This document shows, piece by piece, positions 56,426 through 64,000 of a stretch of 64,000 nt of DNA. The notes below the pieces were generated by a model. The model had not been told where the DNA came from and ran no database searches. It worked only from the letters and a program-made list of their open reading frames with translations. A program made the position numbers and the translations under genes. Each line of letters begins with the position of its first letter. The first letter of the stretch is position 1. The DNA is from Marinobacter sp. 2_MG-2023 (GTDB lineage: Bacteria; Pseudomonadota; Gammaproteobacteria; Pseudomonadales; Oleiphilaceae): assembly GCF_030546935.1 (NCBI RefSeq), contig NZ_JAUOPH010000001.1, forward strand, positions 1 to 64,000. The letters are read 5' to 3'.

Positions 56426-58696
56426 TCAAACGGCTTCCGCAGGCTCGTCCTCATAGTCAAATACCAGCTCATCGCCCTTGAGGTGAATGAACACATCTCC
56501 GCCCTTCTCGGACAAACGTCCGAACAGAATCTGCTCTGCCAACGGACGTTTTATCTTATCCTGAATCAGACGGGACATTGGGCGTGCGCCCATGGTTACA
56601 TCGTAACCCTTGCCTGCCAGCCAGGACTTGACCTCGTTATCCACATGCAGAACCACGTGTTTCTCATCCAGCTGCGCCTGCAACTCGGTGAGGAACTTGT
56701 CGACCACAAAAGTAATGGTCTCTTTTTGCAGGTCGCCAAACTGGATAATGCTATCCAGGCGGTTGCGGAACTCCGGCGTAAAGGTCTTGCCGATAATTTC
56801 CATACCATCGCTGCTGTGGTCCTGCTCGCTGAACCCCATCGAGCGACGGGCCATGCTTTCAGCCCCGGCGTTGGTTGTCATCACCAAAATGACATGACGG
56901 AAGTCCGCTTTGCGCCCGTTGTTATCGGTCAGGGTACCGTGATCCATCACCTGCAACAGCAGGTTGAAGACTTCCGGGTGAGCCTTCTCAATTTCGTCCA
57001 GCAGCAGAACGCAGTGTGGATGCTTGTTTACGGCTTCTGTTAACAAACCACCCTGGTCGTAGCCAACATACCCCGGAGGCGCGCCGATCAGACGGGACAC
57101 CGTGTGGCGCTCCATATACTCGGACATATCGAATCGAACCAGCTCGACACCGAGCGCCTTCGCCAGTTGCTTGGTCACCTCTGTTTTACCAACACCTGTA
57201 GGGCCTGCAAACAGGAAGGAACCTTCCGGTTTCTCCGGAGCTTTCAGACCTGCGCGGGCAAGTTTAATCGCCATTGTCAGGGATTCGATGGCCGGATCCT
57301 GCCCGAACACCACCATCTTCAAGTCCCGCTCGAGATTACGCAGCAGGTCCTTGTCGCTGGTAGATACGTTCTTGGGTGGAATACGGGCTATCTTGGCGAC
57401 CACTTCCTCAATCTCGGAGACATCCACCGTTTTCCGGCGTTTGTCCTCGGGCATCAGGCGCTGGCGCGCACCAGCTTCATCGATCACATCAATGGCTTTG
57501 TCCGGCAAGTGGCGATCTGTAATGTATCGGTCCGCCAGTTCCGCAGCCACGCGCAGTGCCTGGTCTGTATATTTGAGATCGTGATGCTTCTCAAAGTTCG
57601 GTTTCAGCCCTTTGAGAATCTGATAGGTGTCCTCAACGCTGGGCTCGTTGACATCAATTTTCTGGAAACGCCGGGCCAGCGCGCTATCTTTCTCGAAAAT
57701 ACCCCGGAATTCCTGGTATGTGGTGGAGCCAATGCAGCGAATTTCGCCTGAACTCAGCATCGGCTTGAGCAGGTTCGAGGCGTCCATTACGCCGCCTGAC
57801 GCCGACCCGGCACCGATAATGGTGTGGATTTCATCGATGAACAGAATCGCATGCTTCTCTTTTTTAAGATCAGCCAGCAACCCCTTGAGACGCTTCTCAA
57901 AATCGCCACGGTACTTGGTTCCGGCAAGCAGGGCTCCAAGATCCAGAGAGTACACCACGCCATCAGCGATGATATCCGGCACCTGGCCATCAACAATACG
58001 TTTGGCCAACCCCTCTGCAATCGCAGTTTTACCCACACCAGCTTCACCGACCAGCAAGGGATTGTTCTTGCGACGGCGCACAAGAATCTGCACCACTCGT
58101 TCAACCTCATGCTCACGGCCAATCAGAGGGTCAATGCGCCCTTGACGAGCCTGCTCATTCAGGTTGGTTGCATAATTCTCCAGTGGTTTGGACTGGCCAC
58201 CCTCTTCACCGGTTTCGTCATGAGAGATCTGCTCGTGCCCATCCTGATCTTCCGCTCCTTGCACCCTTGAAATACCGTGGGATACAAAGTTAACGACATC
58301 AATGCGTGCAACGCTCTGTTTTTTGAGCACATACACCGCCTGACTTTCCTGTTCACTAAAAATGGCAACCAGAACGTTGGCACCGGTAACCTCTTTCTTA
58401 CCGGAGGATTGCACGTGGAAAACCGCGCGCTGTAACACTCGTTGAAAACCAAGCGTCGGCTGAGTCTCGCGCTCGTCGTCGCTGCTCGGAATTAACGGAG
58501 TCGTGGAGTCAACAAATTCGACCAACTCGTCATGGAGCTGCTTGAGGTCTGCCCCACAAGCTTTGAGCACACCAACCGCCGATTCGTTGTCCAGCAAGGC
58601 CAACATCAAATGCTCCACCGTCATGAACTCATGACGCTTGTCGCGGGCACTTTTGAAGGCCGTATTCAGCGTAATTTCAAGATCTTTGCTCAGCAT
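56426..58696 (-). CDS. clpA: ATP-dependent Clp protease ATP-binding subunit ClpA
   Basis: Hexameric AAA+ unfoldase that feeds ClpP. The N-terminal repeat domain (about 1-145) binds ClpS. The first AAA module has GEAGVGKTAIAEG and ILFIDEIHTIIGAG, and the second has GPTGVGKTEVTKQL. The ClpP-binding IGL-type loop lies near residues 610-620. At 756 residues it has E. coli size. It lies 18 bases downstream of clpS. ClpP is not in the window. Confidence 0.97.
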   Translation of the reverse strand: MLSKDLEITLNTAFKSARDKRHEFMTVEHLMLALLDNESAVGVLKACGADLKQLHDELVEFVDSTTPLIPSSDDERETQPTLGFQRVLQRAVFHVQSSGKKEVTGANVLVAIFSEQESQAVYVLKKQSVARIDVVNFVSHGISRVQGAEDQDGHEQISHDETGEEGGQSKPLENYATNLNEQARQGRIDPLIGREHEVERVVQILVRRRKNNPLLVGEAGVGKTAIAEGLAKRIVDGQVPDIIADGVVYSLDLGALLAGTKYRGDFEKRLKGLLADLKKEKHAILFIDEIHTIIGAGSASGGVMDASNLLKPMLSSGEIRCIGSTTYQEFRGIFEKDSALARRFQKIDVNEPSVEDTYQILKGLKPNFEKHHDLKYTDQALRVAAELADRYITDRHLPDKAIDVIDEAGARQRLMPEDKRRKTVDVSEIEEVVAKIARIPPKNVSTSDKDLLRNLERDLKMVVFGQDPAIESLTMAIKLARAGLKAPEKPEGSFLFAGPTGVGKTEVTKQLAKALGVELVRFDMSEYMERHTVSRLIGAPPGYVGYDQGGLLTEAVNKHPHCVLLLDEIEKAHPEVFNLLLQVMDHGTLTDNNGRKADFRHVILVMTTNAGAESMARRSMGFSEQDHSSDGMEIIGKTFTPEFRNRLDSIIQFGDLQKETITFVVDKFLTELQAQLDEKHVVLHVDNEVKSWLAGKGYDVTMGARPMSRLIQDKIKRPLAEQILFGRLSEKGGDVFIHLKGDELVFDYEDEPAEAV

Positions 58697-58714
58697 GGGC
58701 CACCCCGCCGTCTG

Positions 58715-59077
58715 TCAGTCCGCACATTCAATCTCGCAAAGGAGCGGATGGTCGCATTCCGAGGAATACTGGTTCACCTGTGCCGCCTTTGTTTCCGCGA
58801 TATCCCGGGTATACACCCCGCATACAGCCTTTCCCTGCGTATGGACGAGCAGCATCACCTGTGTCGCCTTTTCTTCATTCATCCCGAAGAATGTTGTCAA
58901 CACATCCACAACAAAATCCATGGGTGTGTAATCGTCGTTCAGAAGCATCACTTTGTACTGAGATGGACGCTTCAGCGCAGGTTTTTCGGGAGCAACGCTG
59001 AGGTCATCGTGACGCCCCGGCTGTTCATCTTCTCCCTGGTTTAATATTAGTAGAGAATTTTCGATAGTCCGCATCAT
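58715..59077 (-). CDS. clpS: Clp protease adaptor ClpS
   Basis: N-recognin that delivers N-end rule substrates to ClpAP. It has 120 residues with a flexible N-terminal tail and the core motif [20 protein letters not shown], whose Asn-Asp pair and Met form the N-degron pocket, then [25 protein letters not shown]. It is divergent from the CspD-like gene and upstream of clpA, the conserved order. Confidence 0.97.
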   Translation of the reverse strand: MMRTIENSLLILNQGEDEQPGRHDDLSVAPEKPALKRPSQYKVMLLNDDYTPMDFVVDVLTTFFGMNEEKATQVMLLVHTQGKAVCGVYTRDIAETKAAQVNQYSSECDHPLLCEIECAD

Positions 59078-59401
59078 TCTTTACCGTTTATCGGTGCCTT
59101 TTATAAATGTGGTTGTCAGACCCCGGGTTTTCAAGTCAGATCCCTGCCCGAGGATGAGATAATTACCTATACGTCCATGATACCGCTTCCGGACTCTGTT
59201 CAACCACACATTACAGCAATAGAAGCTATTGACTCGACTACAGGTTTCGCCGACAGTTAGATTGTAGTGTTAAATAATGTAAATACATGAGAGGTTCATG
59301 TAACAGGGACCTGACAAAATACGCGATTTCAGGGCTGGTCAGCACTAGACGCAATTAATTGAACAACAACAAGTGACAGTGAAAGAACAGGGGAGTTCAT
59401 C
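59078..59401. other. Divergent regulatory gap between clpS and the CspD-like gene
   Basis: A 324-base gap without an ORF. TTGACT occurs at 59229-59234, but no well-spaced -10 follows, so no promoter is called. The region must hold the clpSA and cold-shock-gene promoters and a possible long leader. AGGGGAG precedes the ATG at 59402 as the ribosome site. Confidence 0.6.
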
Positions 59402-59713
59402 ATGCCAAAAGGCAAAGTAAAGTGGTTCAACAATGCCAAAGGGTACGGTTTCATCATAGAAGATGGCTGCAGTGACGACCTGTTTGCCCACTTTTCGTCA
59501 GTCCAGATGGACGGTTACAAGACGTTAAAAGCAGGTCAGGCAGTCAGTTTCGATAAGAAACCCAGCGACAAGGGTGTGCACGCCGTGAACATCGTACCCG
59601 AGGAGCAGGCCGGGGCGCAGACCCAGGCAAACACCTCGGATTCCAGTGAACAGGCGACCCGAACCACAGACGCGGATGGCGGAGATTACCCTTCCCGCGC
59701 GGCAAACGCCTGA
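59402..59713 (+). CDS. cspD: CspD-like cold shock domain protein with a C-terminal tail
   Basis: Cold-shock domain (about residues 1-68) with RNP1 KGYGFI and RNP2 LFAHFSSVQMDGYKTL, the latter typical of CspD, a stationary-phase replication inhibitor in E. coli. About 35 further residues are Gln/Thr/Ser/Asp-rich and probably disordered, making 103 residues where CspD usually has 70-90. Divergent placement from clpS supports the CspD call. The tail's function is not known. Confidence 0.85.
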   Translation: MPKGKVKWFNNAKGYGFIIEDGCSDDLFAHFSSVQMDGYKTLKAGQAVSFDKKPSDKGVHAVNIVPEEQAGAQTQANTSDSSEQATRTTDADGGDYPSRAANA

Positions 59714-59887
59714 CAGCCATATCACGTCGGCTTTCTGCCACTGAGCAACCCTGCCGGATAGTGCCGGCGGGACGGTGCTCTCAAGCCGGTAAAACGAAGC
59801 ACAGGCTTTACCTTGCGCTTTCAAACGCAGGCATTTCTACGTACTCTTTCAGCTGATTTTCTTTAAACCTGCCCGGGAGACGCCTCC

Positions 59888-60526
59888 ATGGCTGAACTCA
59901 TCCTTTTTAACAAGCCCTTTCAGGTACTTTGCCAGTTTACGGATGAGGCTGTATCCGCCGGGCGGAAGCGTCGCTCCACCCTGGCGGACTGGATTAGCAT
60001 TCCGGAGGTCTACCCGGCCGGGAGACTGGATTACGATTCCGAGGGACTGCTTCTGCTGACCAGTGACGGCGCCTTGCAGCATCGTATAGCCTCACCAGCT
60101 CTGAAAATGCCGAAAACATACTGGGTACAGGTCGAAGGTGAGATCACCCCAGGCGCCATAAAAGAGCTCTCCACAGGCGTTAAGCTTAAAGATGGCCGCA
60201 CCCGGCCGGCTCAGGCGCGCAAACTTGAGGATCCGGAGTTATGGCCCAGAGTTCCTCCCGTGCGCCGAAGAGAGACCGTACCTACCAGTTGGCTGGAGCT
60301 GACCATCACTGAGGGCCGTAACAGACAAGTACGGCGTATGACTGCGGCTGTCGGATTTCCAACGTTGCGGCTGATCCGCTATCGTATTGGCGACTGGACG
60401 CTGCATGGACTAAAGCCAGGCAAACACCGAAAACTTACGGTTAATCTGCCTGCCGCAGCCCAGCCAGAAAAGCGTCCGATGCGTGCACGCCCTGCCAAGG
60501 TGCCACAGAGGGCCCGAAGATCATGA
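59888..60526 (+). CDS. rluE: 23S rRNA pseudouridine(2457) synthase RluE
   Basis: RsuA/RluE-family pseudouridine synthase of 212 residues without an S4 domain. The catalytic Asp is in [18 protein letters not shown], with [29 protein letters not shown] near the C-terminus. A basic, probably disordered tail ([17 protein letters not shown]) ends it. It overlaps nudJ by 4 bases. In Pseudomonas an isocitrate dehydrogenase gene lies between cspD and this block; here it is absent. Confidence 0.93.
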   Translation: MAELILFNKPFQVLCQFTDEAVSAGRKRRSTLADWISIPEVYPAGRLDYDSEGLLLLTSDGALQHRIASPALKMPKTYWVQVEGEITPGAIKELSTGVKLKDGRTRPAQARKLEDPELWPRVPPVRRRETVPTSWLELTITEGRNRQVRRMTAAVGFPTLRLIRYRIGDWTLHGLKPGKHRKLTVNLPAAAQPEKRPMRARPAKVPQRARRS

Positions 60527-60972
60527 CCTGGACGCCTCACGCCACAGTAGCCGTGGTTATTGAAGATGCGCATGGCCGCTTCCTGATGGTTGAAGAACGC
60601 AGCAGCGGACGGGTTGTCTTTAACCAACCAGCCGGACATGTCGAAGAAGACGAAGCCATTATTGATGCGGCACGACGGGAGGCGCTCGAAGAAACCGGCT
60701 GGGAGATTGAACCGGAACACTTTCTCGGGCTCTACACCTATAAAGCCCCGTCCAATGGCGTAACCTACTATCGTTTCTGCTTCACAGGAAAAGCTCGAAA
60801 ACGGGTAACCGAAGAGCTGGACGCCGACATAATTGCCGCCCACTGGTTGTCACTGGAAGACATACGCCGGTTGGGCGACAAGCTCCGCAGCCCTCTGGTT
60901 ATCAAATGTATAGAGGATTACCGAAAAGGTCGATGTTACCCACTGGATGTGATTGCAAATCCGCAGACGTAA
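60523..60972 (+). CDS. nudJ: Nudix hydrolase NudJ
   Basis: Phosphatase of 149 residues that in E. coli acts on HMP-PP, thiamine diphosphate and nucleoside triphosphates. The Nudix box is [22 protein letters not shown], intact at the G, E, RE and EE positions (about residues 40-61). It overlaps rluE by 4 bases and precedes mnmA by about 50 bases, the E. coli order rluE-nudJ-mnmA-hflD-purB. Confidence 0.92.
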   Translation: MTWTPHATVAVVIEDAHGRFLMVEERSSGRVVFNQPAGHVEEDEAIIDAARREALEETGWEIEPEHFLGLYTYKAPSNGVTYYRFCFTGKARKRVTEELDADIIAAHWLSLEDIRRLGDKLRSPLVIKCIEDYRKGRCYPLDVIANPQT

Positions 60973-61023
60973 CCGGCACAAAATGGTAAACTCCCGCGTT
61001 TTTCACCGGTGCCCGGAACTGTC

Positions 61024-62208
61024 ATGACAAATCCAACCCCCGAAGCTCGCTCCCCGGAAGACACACACGTTATCGTTGGCATGTCTGGCGGTGTCGATTC
61101 GTCGGTTGCAGCCTGGTTGCTCAAAGACCAGGGGTATCAGGTCGAAGGCCTGTTCATGAAGAACTGGGATGAAGACGACGGCACAGAGTACTGTACCGCC
61201 ATGACCGATCTGGCCGATGCGCAGGCTGTTGCAGATGCGATGGGTATCAAACTCCATACCGCAAGCTTTGCCGCCGAGTATTGGGATCGCGTTTTCGAGC
61301 ACTTTCTTTCCGAGTATCAGGCTGGTCGCACCCCGAACCCCGATATCCTTTGCAATAAAGAGGTCAAGTTCCGGGCTTTCCTGGATTATGCAGTCACACT
61401 CGGAGCGGATTACATCGCCACAGGCCACTATACACGGCAGCGGCCGCTCAATGACGGATCCGGGAAAGCGCTTCTTTTAAAAGGTCTGGATGCCAACAAG
61501 GATCAGAGTTATTTCCTTCACGCTGTATCCGGAGACCGGATCGCCCGCACCCTGTTCCCGGTTGGTGAGCTGGAAAAACCGGAAGTGCGCAAGATTGCCG
61601 AGCAGCAAGGATTCGTCACCCATGACAAGAAGGACTCCACCGGTATCTGTTTTATCGGCGAGCGCAAGTTCAGCGACTTTCTAAAACAGTACCTGCCGGC
61701 GCAGCCCGGTGATATTGAAACCCCTGAAGGCAAAAAGATTGGCCGACACCAAGGTTTGATGTACCACACCATTGGTCAACGTCAGGGACTCGGTATTGGT
61801 GGGCTCAGTGATTTTGGCGACGACCCCTGGTACGTCGCCGGGAAGGACCTGACGCACAATGTACTGACTGCCGTTCAGGGCAAGCATCACCCCCTACTAT
61901 TCTCCCGGGGCTTGCTGTCCGATCCGATCGATTGGGTCGCCGGCGAGCCACCAGCGCAATCCTTCCGCTGCAAAGCGAAAACCCGTTACCGTCAACCTGA
62001 CCAGGATTGCGAGGTAACGGTCATTGAAGGCGGCGTGAAGGTGGTGTTTGATGAAGCCCAGCGCGCTGTCACGCCCGGACAATCTGTGGTTTTCTATATT
62101 GATGACAATTGCCTGGGAGGCGGTGTGATCACGGAGACCTGGCGTGACGACGAACCTCTCCCGGCGCGCCTTTCTCACAATGATTCAACTCAGGAAGCCA
62201 GCCAATGA
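61024..62208 (+). CDS. mnmA: tRNA-specific 2-thiouridylase MnmA
   Basis: Makes 2-thiouridine at U34 of tRNA-Lys, -Glu and -Gln, including the tRNA-Lys(TTT) at the start of this window. It has the PP-loop [15 protein letters not shown], the nucleophile Cys in [12 protein letters not shown], and the catalytic persulfide Cys in [14 protein letters not shown] start at [13 protein letters not shown] (61024), giving 394 residues. It overlaps hflD by 4 bases. Confidence 0.96.
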   Translation: MTNPTPEARSPEDTHVIVGMSGGVDSSVAAWLLKDQGYQVEGLFMKNWDEDDGTEYCTAMTDLADAQAVADAMGIKLHTASFAAEYWDRVFEHFLSEYQAGRTPNPDILCNKEVKFRAFLDYAVTLGADYIATGHYTRQRPLNDGSGKALLLKGLDANKDQSYFLHAVSGDRIARTLFPVGELEKPEVRKIAEQQGFVTHDKKDSTGICFIGERKFSDFLKQYLPAQPGDIETPEGKKIGRHQGLMYHTIGQRQGLGIGGLSDFGDDPWYVAGKDLTHNVLTAVQGKHHPLLFSRGLLSDPIDWVAGEPPAQSFRCKAKTRYRQPDQDCEVTVIEGGVKVVFDEAQRAVTPGQSVVFYIDDNCLGGGVITETWRDDEPLPARLSHNDSTQEASQ

Positions 62209-62849
62209 GCCGGTCGCTTCACGATCAGACGCTGGCTTTGGCGGGCGTATTCCAGGCTGCCAATCTGGTTCAGCAAATCGCCAACAACGGGCATTGCAAC
62301 GAAACCAGCCTGGAGGCATGCCTGCGCTCGCTTTTTGCAACAAATCCTGCAACAACGCTCGACGTATACGGCGGCGAACTGACCGATGTGCGAGAAGGGT
62401 TGGTTACGCTTTCAACGGTTATGAGCGAACAAAGCAAACAGCAGGATGTTGAGGTTCTGCGTTATGTGCTCAACCTGATTCACCTGGAATCGAAGCTCAA
62501 CCGAAAAAGTGACATGATGGACGTAATCGGCAGCCGTATTGAACAGGCCAGGCACACCGCCAGCCACTTTGGTTATGTCCACACAAACCTGATCAGTAAC
62601 CTGGCCTCTATTTACACGGATACCATCAGCACCTTCCGCTTACGTATTCAGGTGAGCGGTAACCCCTCCCTGCTCCAACGAGACGAGAATGCTGCGAAAG
62701 TCAGGGCGCTCCTGCTGGCAGGTATTCGTTCGGCGGTGCTCTGGAGACAAAGCGGCGGTCGCCGTTGGCAACTGGTTATGTCACGCCGCAAGGTGATTCA
62801 ACATGCGCGGGAACTTGCAGAGCAAGCGAACCGTTCATTCGATAAGTAA
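62205..62849 (+). CDS. hflD: High-frequency lysogenisation protein HflD homologue
   Basis: Peripheral membrane protein of 214 residues, mostly helical, with the family pattern [18 protein letters not shown] near the start, [18 protein letters not shown], and [16 protein letters not shown] [17 protein letters not shown] toward the end. HflD modulates lambda CII in E. coli; its housekeeping role is unclear. Conserved between mnmA and purB. Confidence 0.93.
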   Translation: MSRSLHDQTLALAGVFQAANLVQQIANNGHCNETSLEACLRSLFATNPATTLDVYGGELTDVREGLVTLSTVMSEQSKQQDVEVLRYVLNLIHLESKLNRKSDMMDVIGSRIEQARHTASHFGYVHTNLISNLASIYTDTISTFRLRIQVSGNPSLLQRDENAAKVRALLLAGIRSAVLWRQSGGRRWQLVMSRRKVIQHARELAEQANRSFDK

Positions 62850-62920
62850 TTGGTTGCCACTGATTCACCGGCGGCGCTGGTGTATTATGGTGCCTCCTTT
62901 TTTCTGAACCGATTCTTTGA

Positions 62921-64000
<1,080 letters not shown>

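Noticed and set aside
59229..59262. TTGACT with downstream TTAGAT as a cspD promoter
   Set aside because: The spacing of 22 bases is too long for sigma-70.

Overview
This window looks like a chromosomal segment of a marine gammaproteobacterium of the Marinobacter type. The evidence is gene order and protein resemblance; no database was searched. Almost all of it is housekeeping gene blocks whose order matches Pseudomonas and Marinobacter: tRNA-Lys/cpoB-pal-tolBARQ-ybgC-ruvBAC-aspS, guaA-guaB/xseA, murB-ptp-kdsB-trm112-lpxK-msbA-exbD-exbB-comEC, lolD-lolC, and trxB-aat-bpt-infA/clpA-clpS/cspD-rluE-nudJ-mnmA-hflD-purB.

Layout. Positions 1-10 kb (all minus strand) hold two identical tRNA-Lys genes, the Tol-Pal envelope system, the RuvABC Holliday junction machinery and aspartyl-tRNA synthetase. 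At 10-14.3 kb are a palindromic dispersed repeat, a FabR-like regulator, a HIT protein, the nucleotide-sugar genes ugd and galE, and tadA. At 14.3-26.2 kb lies an accessory block of about 12 kb that separates tadA from guaA. It holds an alcohol dehydrogenase behind a perfect FNR/ANR box; a MarR regulator, flavoprotein and MFS transporter cassette with two matching operators; a PAS-GGDEF-EAL protein; a small doubtful ORF with a C10 tract; a pirin; and an ECF42-type sigma factor followed by a typical ECF42 promoter, a decayed VOC gene, and DUF1428, VOC and YCII/DGPF genes.

Positions 26.2-37.6 kb carry guaBA, xseA, a propionyl-CoA synthetase, a cold shock gene, leuA, an Lrp-type regulator and proS. 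Positions 37.6-50.3 kb carry envelope biogenesis genes (peptidoglycan, Kdo, lipid A, lipid A flippase, ExbBD, lipoprotein release), comEC, a DUF2062 protein and a PilZ protein. Positions 50.3-53.3 kb carry the agmatine-to-putrescine genes aguA-aguB and an orphan moxR. Positions 53.4-64 kb carry thioredoxin reductase, the N-end rule enzymes (aat, bpt, clpS, clpA), IF-1, a CspD-like protein, RNA modification genes (rluE, mnmA), nudJ, hflD and a purB cut by the window end.

The most interesting material is in the accessory block: the ECF42 cluster with its promoter and a frameshifted VOC relic, the twin-operator MarR cassette that may handle an arsenical or other thiophilic compound, and the FNR-boxed dehydrogenase. 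A second point of interest is the dispersed inverted-repeat element, found next to fabR/aspS and again between trxB and aat. No CRISPR array, rRNA, transposase or phage gene was seen.
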